This document shows, piece after piece, positions 1 through 13,352 of a stretch of DNA of 64,000 bases. Position 1 is the stretch's first letter. Each line of letters begins with the position of its first letter. The stretch covers positions 6,265,501 through 6,329,500 of the forward strand of contig NZ_CP165727.1 of NCBI RefSeq assembly GCF_041200175.1. Direction: 5' to 3'. The DNA is from Streptomyces sp. R33 (GTDB lineage Bacteria; Actinomycetota; Actinomycetes; Streptomycetales; Streptomycetaceae). The notes under the pieces were generated by a model. The model was not told the origin of the DNA. It searched no databases and saw only the letters and a program-made list of their open reading frames with translations. A program made the position numbers and the translations under genes.

Positions 1-607
1 GCAGGGCCTCGGCGGCCTGGTACGGGTCGGTGAGGCCGGTCAGGGCGGCGGCCTCGTGTTCGTTGGGGACCAGCAGGTCGGTCGCGGCGAGGAGTTCCGC
101 GGGCAGCGGCTGGGCGGGGGCCGGGGTGAGGACCGTACGGACGCCGTGGGCGCGGGCTGCGAGCGCGCCGGCGAGCACGGCGGACAGCGGGAGTTCGAGC
201 TGGAGCAGGAGCGAGTCGGCGGCGCCGATACGGGAGTCGTCACCCGCCTCGAGGCCGGTGACGTGGGCGTTGGCGCCGGGGATGACGATGATGCTGTTGC
301 CGCCCTCGTCGTCGACGGTGATGTGGGCGGTGCCGCTGGCGCCCTCGACGGTGCGCAGGGCCGCCGTCTCCACCCCGGCCGCGGCGAGCGCGGAGCGCAG
401 GCGTACGCCGAACCCGTCGGCCCCGACCGCGCCGATCATCACCACCTCCCCGCCGCAGCGGGCGGCGGCGACGGCCTGGTTGGCGCCCTTGCCGCCGGGG
501 ACGGTGCGGAACCCGCGGCCGGTGACGGTCTCCCCGAGGCGGGGGGCCTTGGGGACGTAGGCGACGAGGTCCATGTTGGTACTGCCGAGCACGGCGATGG
601 CCGTCAT
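1..607 (-). CDS. rbsK: Ribokinase (PfkB family), C-terminus beyond window edge
   Basis: The protein begins MTAIAVLGSTNMDLVAYVP and carries the PfkB N-terminal substrate motif GGKGANQAVAAAR near residues 38-50, which is diagnostic of ribokinase. The enzyme phosphorylates free ribose to ribose 5-phosphate with ATP. About 202 codons are present; the catalytic Asp and ATP-binding C-terminal motifs lie outside the window. Its ATG overlaps the TGA of the upstream ADP-ribosylglycohydrolase gene by 4 bp (ATGA, 604-607), so it is the last visible gene of that operon. The context suggests it captures ribose released by the glycohydrolases. That link is inference. Confidence 0.9.
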   Translation of the reverse strand, partial: MTAIAVLGSTNMDLVAYVPKAPRLGETVTGRGFRTVPGGKGANQAVAAARCGGEVVMIGAVGADGFGVRLRSALAAAGVETAALRTVEGASGTAHITVDDEGGNSIIVIPGANAHVTGLEAGDDSRIGAADSLLLQLELPLSAVLAGALAARAHGVRTVLTPAPAQPLPAELLAATDLLVPNEHEAAALTGLTDPYQAAEAL

Positions 608-2169
608 GGGCGGGCTGCCTCCTGTGCGGTGAGCTGGGCGAGGGTGTCGAAGCCGATGCCGTCGAAGCCGGGGACGGTGGTGGCGAGGCGGTTCTTGAGG
701 GGGGCGGACCAGCGGTGCGGGACGCCGTCCGGGTCGACGAGTGCGGCGAGGGAGCCGGCGGTCGCGCCGTTGGAGTCGGTGTCCCAGCCGCCGGACACGG
801 CGCGGCAGACGGAGCGGGTGAAGTCCCCGTCGGCGTGGGTGAGGGCGGCGGCGATCAGGGCGGTGTTGGGGACGGCGTGGACCCAGTGGTAGTGCCCGTA
901 CCGGGCGTGCAGCCGGTCCACGACGCGGTCGAAGTCGGCGTCGGCGTGCCGGGTGGCCGTGTCGACGGCGTGGCGGACGGCCTCGGCGAGCCGTGAGCGG
1001 GGCGGTACGACGGCCAGTCCGGCCCGGAGCGCGGTGTGGACGTCGGCCCGGCCGCCGGCGGCCTCGGCGATGGCGGCGGCGGCGAAGAGGGCGGCGTAGA
1101 CGCCGTTGCCGGTGTGGGTGAGGACGGCGTCCCGGTGGGCCTGGGCCGCGGCGGCGGCCGGGTCGCCGGGGTTGGTCCAGCCGTGCACGTCGGCCCGGAT
1201 GAGGCCGCCGATCCACTCGCGGAACGGGTTGTGGTGGGTGGCGGTGGCCGGGGGCTCGAGCCCGAGCAGCAGGTTCCGGTACGCGAGGCGCTCGGCGGTG
1301 AAGGTCCGGCCGGCGGGGAGTTCGTCGAGCCAGAGGCGGGCGACGTCGGCGGTGGTGAAGCCCCTGCCGTAGCGGCGCAGCAGGATCAGGTTCAGGAGCG
1401 GGTAGTTGAGGTCGTCGTCCTCGGGGGCGCCGTCGATGTTCTCGGCGAGGGAGGTGGCGGCGGAGCGACGGTTCCAGGGGTGGGCGGCCAGCAGCTCCGC
1501 GGGAACGCCGCGTTCGGTGAACCAGTCGTCCAGGGGCCAGTTCCCTGCGGCCCGGGCCAGCGCCCGGATCCCCTCCAGCGGCAGCTTCTCCACGGGCTTC
1601 CCGAGCACGCACCCCACGGCCCGGCCCGTCCAGGCCCGCTCGAGCCGCTCCCGCAGCCGGGGGTCGACCCGGTGGCCGGGTTCCCGAGCCGGCCCGTCCA
1701 TATCCGAAGCCGGGGGCGAGCCTTCAGCGCGCCGCGCAGCGAGGGCCGGGTCGGCGGGCCGGGGGCCCAAGGGCGGGGTGGGGGAAGGGTGCCCGGGCTC
1801 CCGGCCCGGCGGCGGCACGGCCCAGGTGGCGGTGATGGCGGGCCACGGGGTCGGTTCGTCCCGGGCCGACGGGGAGGGGAGGGCGGCGAGTTCGGTCAGG
1901 AGCCGGGAAGCGAGGGCGCGGAGCTCCGGCGGGGCCGGGGCGGGGGAGGCGCCGGCCCGGCCGGGCGCCGGGTGGCCGCCGGCCGCCAGCCAGGCGCGGT
2001 GCAGGGGCTCGGCGTCCCTGCCGTCCTCGGCGGCCTGCCGCAGCTCGTGCCCGACCAGGTCCTCCGGCTGCACCCACGTGAGCCGTACGGCCCCGGCCGA
2101 ACCGCCGCCCTGGGCCGGGAGCGGCGCGGGGCCGGCGGCAGGGGGATCGCACGGCGGGGTGCCGGTCAT
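604..2169 (-). CDS. ADP-ribosylglycohydrolase family protein with long N-terminal extension
   Basis: This 521-residue protein has a Pro/Ala-rich N-terminal region of about 170 residues, then a DraG/ARH-type domain starting around GCVLGKPVEK (186-195). Metal-binding acidic motifs are visible: PEDDDLNY (DDD at about 251-253) and GGWDTDSNGATAG (Asp at about 463 and 465). The family cleaves N- or O-glycosidic bonds of ADP-ribose or related ribosides using two Mg ions. The start at 2169 forms an ATGA overlap with the previous gene, which fixes it. It is the fourth glycohydrolase paralogue of the operon and directly precedes ribokinase. The actual substrate is unknown. Confidence 0.87.
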   Translation of the reverse strand: MTGTPPCDPPAAGPAPLPAQGGGSAGAVRLTWVQPEDLVGHELRQAAEDGRDAEPLHRAWLAAGGHPAPGRAGASPAPAPPELRALASRLLTELAALPSPSARDEPTPWPAITATWAVPPPGREPGHPSPTPPLGPRPADPALAARRAEGSPPASDMDGPAREPGHRVDPRLRERLERAWTGRAVGCVLGKPVEKLPLEGIRALARAAGNWPLDDWFTERGVPAELLAAHPWNRRSAATSLAENIDGAPEDDDLNYPLLNLILLRRYGRGFTTADVARLWLDELPAGRTFTAERLAYRNLLLGLEPPATATHHNPFREWIGGLIRADVHGWTNPGDPAAAAAQAHRDAVLTHTGNGVYAALFAAAAIAEAAGGRADVHTALRAGLAVVPPRSRLAEAVRHAVDTATRHADADFDRVVDRLHARYGHYHWVHAVPNTALIAAALTHADGDFTRSVCRAVSGGWDTDSNGATAGSLAALVDPDGVPHRWSAPLKNRLATTVPGFDGIGFDTLAQLTAQEAARP

Positions 2170-3311
2170 CGCGGGGCGGCGATCGAGGTGAAGGCCGACT
2201 CGTGGGCCCGGCGGCGGGCGTGGTCCAGGGCGAAGACCTCGCGGGCCACCGCGGCCAGGGCCGACGCCGGGGCGTGCAGGTCGAGCCGGCTGGCCTCGGC
2301 GACCTGTTTGGCCCAGGCCGGCGGGACCGCCGAGGCACCGGACAGGGCTCCGGCGATCGCCCCCGCCATCGTGGCGATGGAGTCGCAGTCCCGGCCGTAG
2401 TTGACGGCTCCGAGCACCGAGCCCTCGTACGCACCGTCGGCGACGACCAGCATGCCGAGCGCGATCGGGAGCTCCTCGATCGAGTGGAGGCGGGACGGGC
2501 GGCGGGCGCCGAGCGAGGGGGAGCGGTAGTCCGGGCCCACCGAGTCGTACGGGGCAACCGCCGCCCGGAGGGGGGCCAGGGCCGACTCGAAGTCCCGGTG
2601 CTGCGCAGCGACTTCGCACACCGCCGCGATGGCGGCCCGCGTGCCGTCCTTGGCCAGCGCCAGGGCCGTGTCCACCACCGAGGAGGCCGTCGCCCCGGGC
2701 ACGCACGCCGCCGCGACCGCCGCCGCGAAGACGCCCGCGGCCTCCCGCCCGTACGAGGACTGGTGCGTCCCGGCGATCTCCAGCGCCTCCGCGTACGCGC
2801 CCGCCGGATGGCCGGCGTTGACGATGCCGACCGGCGCCATGTACATCGCCGCACCGCAGTTGACGATGTTGCCGTTGCCCGCCTCGCGCGGGTCCGCGTG
2901 GGCGTAGTGCAGCCGGGTCACGATCCACTTCTCGGCCAGGAAGATCCGCTGGAGCGGCAGGGCCTCGGCTTCGAGTTCGGGGATCCAGCGCGGGTTGGTC
3001 ATCAGGTCCGGGACCAGGTGGTCGGCGATCGCGTACGCGTCGAGGTGGTCCCGTACGGCCTCGTAGACCCGAACCAGCGCGTGCGTCATGAGGGTGTCGT
3101 CGGTGACGTGGCCGTCGCCCTTGTGGTACGGCGCGATGGGGCGGGCCGTGCGCCAGTCCTCGTGCCACGGTCCGACGATGCCGTGCACGCGGCCGCCGTG
3201 CCGTTCCACGATCCGGTCCGGGGGCCAGCCCTCCACCGGACCGCCGAGCGCGTCGCCGACGGCGGCTCCGACGAGGCAGCCGGCTGCCCGGTCTTCGAGA
3301 GTGAGCGTCAT
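2166..3311 (-). CDS. ADP-ribosylglycohydrolase family protein
   Basis: This 381-residue protein begins MTLTLEDRAAGCLVGAAVGDALGGPVEG, the usual family opening with the GxxxGDALG turn. It carries both metal sites: HVTDDTLMTH (DDT at 71-73) and GRDCDSIATMAG (Asp at about 308 and 310). It is a canonical full-length DraG/ARH-fold hydrolase expected to remove ADP-ribose or a ribosyl group from a protein or small molecule in the cytoplasm. It is preceded by a 7-bp gap to the upstream paralogue, and its TGA overlaps the next ATG. Of the four paralogues it looks among the most likely to be active. Confidence 0.9.
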   Translation of the reverse strand: MTLTLEDRAAGCLVGAAVGDALGGPVEGWPPDRIVERHGGRVHGIVGPWHEDWRTARPIAPYHKGDGHVTDDTLMTHALVRVYEAVRDHLDAYAIADHLVPDLMTNPRWIPELEAEALPLQRIFLAEKWIVTRLHYAHADPREAGNGNIVNCGAAMYMAPVGIVNAGHPAGAYAEALEIAGTHQSSYGREAAGVFAAAVAAACVPGATASSVVDTALALAKDGTRAAIAAVCEVAAQHRDFESALAPLRAAVAPYDSVGPDYRSPSLGARRPSRLHSIEELPIALGMLVVADGAYEGSVLGAVNYGRDCDSIATMAGAIAGALSGASAVPPAWAKQVAEASRLDLHAPASALAAVAREVFALDHARRRAHESAFTSIAAPR

Positions 3312-3318
3312 GTCCGAA

Positions 3319-4590
3319 TCATCCCTTGGGTGAGGTGAGTTCCGTACGATCGAGCAGCGCGGCGAGTTCGACGAGATCGGTGCCGGCGAGGCGGGGGAGG
3401 GCGCAGCCCGACAGGGTGCGGCAGGCTTCGCGCCAGGCGGCGGGGATCGAGTCGCCGCCGCCGAGGGCGCCGGTGAGCGCGCCGGCGAGGGCGGGGGCGG
3501 AGTCCGCGACGCGGGACAGGCAGGCGGCGGCCGGGACGGCCTCGGCGGCCCGGCCCCGGGCGGCGGTGGCGAGGGCGAGGGCCACCGGGACGGTCTCGGC
3601 GGCGGCGATGCCGTAGCTGTAGACGTGGTCCACGATCTCGTGCTCGAGGGTGGGGACGATGGCGAAGGCGCCGCCCCCGTCGCTGTGGGTACGGGCGAGC
3701 TTGACGGCGTGACGGGCGTTGCGGCCGATCTCGGTGGCCTCGGGGAGCTGGCCGAGGGCGGCGTCGACGGCGGCGTCGGTGTCCGCGCCGGCGAGGGCGG
3801 CCGCCAGGGCGGCGGCCATGGCGCGGGCGCCGTGGACCCCGTCCCCGTCCTGGGTGTAGCGGGCGTCGAACTCGGCGAGGTCCGCGGCGGCGGCCGGATC
3901 CCCGGGGTGGACGACGGCGAGGACGCAGGCGCGGATGCAGGCGGCGTCGTCGAAGTAGTGCGGGTTGTCGTGGCCGGTGGCGGGCGGGCGCAGGCCGGCG
4001 GCGAGGTTGCCGAGGCCCGCGCGCACGGAGATGCGGGCGCGCAGCGGCAGCACGGCCGACTCCACCTCGGGGGCGCGCTCGGCGGCCGCGGCGATCTCGC
4101 TGGCCAGGGCGTTCCAGGCGAGGTCGATGGCGGCCCGCATCCGGCGGGACCGGCTGAGGTCGCTGAGCAGCACGCCGGCCGCGGTGAGCACGGACTCGGC
4201 GGCGAAGGCGGCCCATTCGGCGTCGTCGGAGGGGCCCAGGCGCAGGGGTTCCGGGGGCTGGTTCAGGGCGATGGGCACGGGGAGGGTGGTGGTCTGGTTC
4301 TGCTCGGCGAAGGTGTCGAGCTCGCGGGTGAGGCGGCGGGTCCACTCGGGCATGCGGCTGGCCCGGTGCCGGGCGGCCGGCCACCCGGCGGCATCGCCCG
4401 CGGCGAGCCCGAGCAGCAACCCCTCGATCCGCCGGGCCCCTGCGGGGGGCCGGTGGGTGCGGACCTGCGCGGCCCCTGCGGGGCCGGTGCTCACCTCGGC
4501 GGCCGGCCCGGCGTCGGGCCCCTCGGCCGATACCGCCACCCGGGCGGCTCCGGTCCCCGCCACCGCGGCCGGGGCGGACTCCGGCCTCAT
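3319..4590 (-). CDS. ADP-ribosylglycohydrolase family protein, possibly degenerate metal site
   Basis: This 423-residue protein has a roughly 50-residue Ala/Pro-rich N-terminal tail before the domain opening GLLLGLAAGDAAGW (57-70). The first acidic pair is kept in LGPSDDAEWAAFA (Asp 122-123). At the second metal site, where the neighbouring paralogues read GRDxDS/T, this protein reads SRVADSAPALAGAL, so the first Asp is absent. It may therefore bind metal weakly, act on another substrate, or act as a non-catalytic partner. The start forms an ATGA overlap with the upstream gene at 4587-4590. Membership of the operon is clear; catalytic competence is doubtful. Confidence 0.82.
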   Translation of the reverse strand: MRPESAPAAVAGTGAARVAVSAEGPDAGPAAEVSTGPAGAAQVRTHRPPAGARRIEGLLLGLAAGDAAGWPAARHRASRMPEWTRRLTRELDTFAEQNQTTTLPVPIALNQPPEPLRLGPSDDAEWAAFAAESVLTAAGVLLSDLSRSRRMRAAIDLAWNALASEIAAAAERAPEVESAVLPLRARISVRAGLGNLAAGLRPPATGHDNPHYFDDAACIRACVLAVVHPGDPAAAADLAEFDARYTQDGDGVHGARAMAAALAAALAGADTDAAVDAALGQLPEATEIGRNARHAVKLARTHSDGGGAFAIVPTLEHEIVDHVYSYGIAAAETVPVALALATAARGRAAEAVPAAACLSRVADSAPALAGALTGALGGGDSIPAAWREACRTLSGCALPRLAGTDLVELAALLDRTELTSPKG

Positions 4591-5582
4591 CGGGAGGTCT
4601 CGGATTCCGGGGTGAGGAGGTCCGCGATGTCCAGGACGTGGTAGCCCCGCATCGAGGGGAGGCAGCTGCCCCGGACCGGGCCGATCGCCGCCGCCCAGGC
4701 GGCCGGGATCGCGGCGAGGCCGGACATCGCGCCGGCGAGGGCGCCCGCCACCGCCGCCGTCGTGTCGGCGTCGCGGCCCATGTTCACCGCCGTCAGGACC
4801 GACGAAGGGAAGTCGCCGCCGCACGCGGCGAAGGCACCGAACGCCAGGCCCACCGCCTCCGGGGCCAGGTCCGTCCACGGGTAGCCGCCGATCACCACCG
4901 CGGAGCGCACCGCCCGTTCCCCGCGCGGGGCGGCCGTCACGGCCCGGCGCAGCGAGCGGGCCGTCCAGGAGTCGGAGGGGATGACCGAGAGGGCCGCCGA
5001 GATGACGGAGGCGGGCGAGCCGCCCGCCATCGCCGCGGCGACGCCCGCCGCCACCGCCTGACCGCCGTAGATGCCCTCGCCGTCGTGGCTGACCGAGCCG
5101 TCGATCGCGACGAGCCGCGCCGCTTCCGCCGGGCGGCCCGCCGCGAACACCCCGAAGGGCGCCGCCCGCATCGCCAGGCCGTCCGACCAGGCGTGGCGGT
5201 GCTGAGCGGAGATGGGGGCCGCGAGTCCCCGGCGGAGGTTCTCCAGGGTGCCGCGCTCGCTGAAGCCGGCCCCGCGGAACGGCCCCTCGTCGAGGTCGGC
5301 GATCCAGTGGTGCCAGGCCCGCTCGACGTGGGAGACGGTCAGCGCCGACCCGTGGCGGGCCAGCAGCAGCCCCGAGAAGATCGCGTACTCGGTGTCGTCG
5401 GTGCCCGCCGGGTCCTCCGACACGAAGCCCTCGATGCGGCCCCATTTCGCCCGGATCTCCGAGGGCTTCATGTTCTCGGCGGGGGCCCCGAGCGCGTCAC
5501 CCGCCGCGAGGCCCAGAAGAGCGCCCCTGGCCCGTTCGAGGAGGACCTGCGGATTGCATGCAATCTGCTTCATCAGCTCCAT
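4587..5582 (-). CDS. ADP-ribosylglycohydrolase family protein, first gene of operon
   Basis: This 331-residue protein has the family opening GALLGLAAGDALGAPAE (20-36), the first metal motif TDDTEYA (DDT 62-64) and the second metal motif GRDADTTAAVAG (Asp at about 271 and 273). Both sites are intact. The chosen start (MELMKQIACN) is preceded by GGGAGAGG, a good ribosome-binding site about 7 nt upstream; an in-frame ATG three codons later is less well placed. It heads a four-paralogue operon running to ribokinase. An ADP-ribosyl or ribosyl hydrolase role is expected from the family, with unknown substrate. Confidence 0.9.
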   Translation of the reverse strand: MELMKQIACNPQVLLERARGALLGLAAGDALGAPAENMKPSEIRAKWGRIEGFVSEDPAGTDDTEYAIFSGLLLARHGSALTVSHVERAWHHWIADLDEGPFRGAGFSERGTLENLRRGLAAPISAQHRHAWSDGLAMRAAPFGVFAAGRPAEAARLVAIDGSVSHDGEGIYGGQAVAAGVAAAMAGGSPASVISAALSVIPSDSWTARSLRRAVTAAPRGERAVRSAVVIGGYPWTDLAPEAVGLAFGAFAACGGDFPSSVLTAVNMGRDADTTAAVAGALAGAMSGLAAIPAAWAAAIGPVRGSCLPSMRGYHVLDIADLLTPESETSR

Positions 5583-5852
5583 GGCGGCGCCTCTCCCACT
5601 TGGATGGGGCTCATCATGAGCCCTTGGGGGATTTGTGCCATGACATGTGGTTTGTCGCTCGCCGCGAAACACCCCGCCCCGGCCCCCGTCACCCGGTCGC
5701 CGATCCGCGAAACCCCAGGTAAGTACGGCCTTCCTTGCTGGCGGGCGGCAGAAATCGTGCGTAGTTTCGAGGTGTTCCAGGGGAGTGGGTCCCTGCGCGT
5801 CGCGCAGGGCGTGGTTCCGCGTGCCCGCTCGCACAAAGGGGAGGAATCCGCC

Positions 5853-6584
5853 ATGTCCATCATCGACATCGAAGCACCGCTGCACACCGCGCACCGCGAC
5901 AACCACACCCACCGCGACGTCAACGGCGGATGGCTGCGGCCGGCCGTGTTCGGCGCCATGGACGGGCTCGTCTCCAACCTCGCGCTGATGACCGGCGTGG
6001 CCGGCGGCGCCGTCGCCCCGCAGACCGTCGTGATCACCGGGCTGGCGGGCCTCGCGGCCGGAGCCTTCTCGATGGCGGCCGGCGAGTACACCTCCGTCGC
6101 CTCGCAGCGCGAGCTCGTCCTCGCCGAACTCGACATAGAACGCCAGCAGTTGCGCAAGCACCCCATCGACGAGATGGAGGAGCTGGCCGAGCTGTACGTC
6201 TCGCGCGGCGTCGAACCGGCGCTCGCCCGCGAGGTCGCCATGCAGCTGTCCCGCGACCCTGAGCAGGCGCTGGAGATCCATGCCCGCGAGGAGCTCGGGA
6301 TCGACCCCGAGGACCTGCCCTCGCCGATGGTCGCCGCGGTCTCGTCCTTCGGCTCCTTCGCGCTGGGTGCGCTGCTGCCCGTACTGCCGTACCTGCTCGG
6401 TGCCACCTCCCTGTGGCCCGCGGTGCTGGTCGCGCTGGCCGGGCTCTTCGCCTGCGGTGCGATCGTCTCCCGGGTCACCGCGCGGGCCTGGTGGTACAGC
6501 GGTCTGAGGCAGCTGCTGCTGGGCGGCGCGGCCGCGGGTGTGACGTACGTCCTGGGAACCTGGATCGGCGGAGCCGTAGGCTGA
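5853..6584 (+). CDS. VIT1/CCC1 family metal (Fe/Mn) transporter
   Basis: This 243-residue membrane protein opens with a His-rich segment (HTAHRDNHTHRDVNGGWLRP) and then FGAMDGLVSNLALMTGVAGG, the first transmembrane helix signature of the VIT1/CCC1 family. AGAFSMAAGEYTSVASQRE follows, another family hallmark, with a Glu-rich cytosolic segment in the middle (about residues 85-150) and two or three C-terminal helices. VIT1-type proteins move Fe(II) or Mn(II) across membranes; in bacteria this usually means export or storage homeostasis. The start at 5853 is supported by AAAGGGGAGGAA immediately upstream. It is divergent from the glycohydrolase operon and sits alone. Confidence 0.9.
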   Translation: MSIIDIEAPLHTAHRDNHTHRDVNGGWLRPAVFGAMDGLVSNLALMTGVAGGAVAPQTVVITGLAGLAAGAFSMAAGEYTSVASQRELVLAELDIERQQLRKHPIDEMEELAELYVSRGVEPALAREVAMQLSRDPEQALEIHAREELGIDPEDLPSPMVAAVSSFGSFALGALLPVLPYLLGATSLWPAVLVALAGLFACGAIVSRVTARAWWYSGLRQLLLGGAAAGVTYVLGTWIGGAVG

Positions 6585-6810
6585 CCGCGCAAGTAGTGAG
6601 ACACTATGCAGCCCATGACATAAGTAGTCCGTTACCCGGCGGTTTCGGTTCCGTGTCCGCCGGGCATCAGACCAGGGCGCCGCGCGCCGGGCAATGATGC
6701 CCGCCCGCTGCCAACGTCTGAACGTCTCCAGAACTGCACTTTCTGCTGCGTGCAGTGTCCGCATGGTGAAACGCCATATCCGCTTCTCGGGATTGCCGTC
6801 ATCATGTAAC

Positions 6811-6828
6811 CTGCACGAAATTTCGCAG
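6811..6828. promoter_or_regulatory. Imperfect inverted repeat in the gltB leader
   Basis: The 300-bp space 6585-6884 has no convincing gene. It holds CTGC-A-CGAAATTTCG-CAG, an inverted repeat with a one-base bulge whose core CGAAATTTCG is a perfect 10-bp palindrome. It lies about 60 bp before the gltB start, where an operator would be expected. A weak -35-like TTGCCG at 6793-6798 precedes it. No regulator can be named from the sequence. Confidence 0.35.
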
Positions 6829-6884
6829 AGGGCCAACGTCGTCCCTCGGCACGCACTTATGCCACGACGACGACGGGAGAGCCG

Positions 6885-11475
<4,591 letters not shown>

Positions 11476-11483
<8 letters not shown>

Positions 11484-12936
11484 CCCGAAGGGCTTCCTCA
11501 CCACCGGGCGCGAGACCGCCTGTTCCCGTCCGGTCGCCGAGCGGCTGAAGGACTGGAACGAGGTCTACGTCCCGGGCTCGCTGCTCCCGATCATCAGCAA
11601 GCAGGCCGGCCGCTGCATGGACTGCGGCATCCCGTTCTGCCACAACGGGTGCCCGCTCGGGAACCTGATCCCGGAGTGGAACGACTTCGCGTACCGCGAG
11701 GACTGGTCGGCGGCCTCCGAGCGCCTGCACGCCACGAACAACTTCCCGGAGTTCACGGGCCGCCTGTGCCCCGCTCCGTGCGAGTCGGCGTGCGTGCTCG
11801 GTATCAACCAGCCGGCCGTCACGATCAAGAACGTCGAAGTCTCGATCATCGACAAGGCGTGGGACAACGGCAACGTGACCCCGCAGCCGCCGGAGCGGCT
11901 GTCCGGCAAGACGGCGGCCGTCATCGGCTCGGGCCCGGCCGGTCTGGCCGCGGCCCAGCAGCTGACCCGGGCGGGCCACACCGTGGTGGTGTACGAGCGC
12001 GCGGACCGCATCGGCGGCCTGCTGCGGTACGGCATCCCCGAGTTCAAGATGGAGAAGGTGCACATCAACCGCCGCATCGAGCAGATGCGCGCGGAGGGCA
12101 CCAAGTTCCGTACCGGCATCGAGATCGGCCGCGACCTGTCCGCGACCGACCTGCGCAAGCGGTTCGACGCGGTCGTGGTCGCGGCCGGCGCCACGGTCTC
12201 CCGCGACCTGCCGGTCCCGGGCCGTGACCTCAAGGGCATCCACTTCGCGATGGAATACCTCCCCCTCGCGAACAAGGTCCAGGAGGGCGACTTCATGGCG
12301 CCCCCCATCACGGCCGAGGGCAAGCACGTGGTCGTCATCGGCGGCGGCGACACGGGCGCGGACTGCGTGGGCACCGCCCACCGCCAGGGCGCGGCCTCGG
12401 TCACGCAGCTGGAGATCATGCCCAAGCCGTCCGAGGACCGTCCCACGGGGCAGCCCTGGCCGACGTTCCCGATGCTCTACAAGGTCACCTCGGCGCACGA
12501 GGAGGGCGGCGAGCGGATCTACTCCGTCTCCACGACCCACTTCGAGGGCGACGAGGACGGCAACGTCCAGGCCCTGCACCTGGTCGAGGTCGCCTTCGAA
12601 GACGGCAAGCTGGTCCAGAAGCCCGGCACCGAGCGGGTCCTCCCGGCCCAGCTGGTCACCCTGGCGATGGGCTTCACCGGCACGGACCAGGCCAACGGCC
12701 TGGTGTCCCAGTTCGGCCTGGAGCTGGACGAGCGCGGCAACGTCGCCCGCGACGCCTCGTACGCGACCAACGTCGACGGCGTCTTCGTGGCCGGCGACGC
12801 CGGCCGCGGCCAGTCCCTGATCGTCTGGGCGATCGCGGAGGGCCGCTCGGCGGCCCGGGGCGTGGACCGCTACCTGACCGGCAGCAGCGCCCTCCCGTAC
12901 CCGGTCAAGCCGACGGACCGCTCCCTGATGGTCTGA
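11476..12936 (+). CDS. gltD: Glutamate synthase (NADPH), small subunit
   Basis: This 486-residue protein is the FAD/NADPH-binding beta subunit of GOGAT. N-terminal cysteine clusters CMDCGIPFCHNGCPLGN and APCESACVLG bind the 4Fe-4S centres. GSGPAGLAAAQQL is the FAD dinucleotide fold, and GGGDTGADCVGTAHRQG is the NADPH-binding fold. Near the C-terminus, GVFVAGDAGRGQSL closes the FAD site. It passes electrons from NADPH to the FMN and 3Fe-4S cluster of GltB. The ATG lies inside the end of gltB (8-bp overlap). Confidence 0.98.
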
Positions 12937-13352
12937 TCCCCTCGCCGAGCTCGCACCGCTCGGCCGCAGGCGGCCTCCCGGGCTTCGCCCGGCTGCGCCG
13001 GCCTCCGACCGGCGGTGTGCGGCCCGTGTCCTGGCAAGGCCCCTCCCCGCGGGGAGGACCCCTCATACGGTCCGCACAATGACGTGCGGAACTCTGACAC
13101 AGCGCCCGTCATGTCCCCGACCAGGGATGACGGGCGCTGTGGCGTTCGCGGTCAGGCCTCGGGCGTGAACTCGTACCGCCCCACTCGCCTGCGGCAGCGG
13201 GCCCGGCGCCCGTGGTGACGGGCCGAGCCCGCTTCACTCGTGCAGGTGACGCATGCCGACGGGCCCGACGGGGCCGGACTGGGCCGGACGGGCCAACTGT
13301 GCTCACGGCGTGCACAGTTCACGGGGGTCGGAGTCTGGTACCCATCTGGATC
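12937..13352. other. Intergenic region after gltD with hairpins
   Basis: No credible gene is seen in these 416 bases. Directly after gltD there are short GC-rich hairpins, for example CCGGGC-TTC-GCCCGG at 12978-12992. These are followed by a strong terminator-like stem at 13099-13140, listed separately. The last 200 bases are the leader of the secreted DUF1906 gene and show no clear promoter. Confidence 0.5.
13099..13140 (+). terminator. Strong hairpin terminator downstream of gltBD
   Basis: A perfect 14-bp stem, ACAGCGCCCGTCAT paired with ATGACGGGCGCTGT, encloses a 14-nt loop that can itself close with CCC/GGG. It lies about 160 bp after gltD and about 210 bp before the next gene. No U-tract follows, as is common in Streptomyces. 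Confidence 0.7.

Noticed and set aside
1..5582. The glycohydrolase operon as a DarTG-like toxin-antitoxin or anti-phage system
   Set aside because: No ADP-ribosyltransferase toxin, macrodomain or mobile element is present; a metabolic operon ending in ribokinase fits better.
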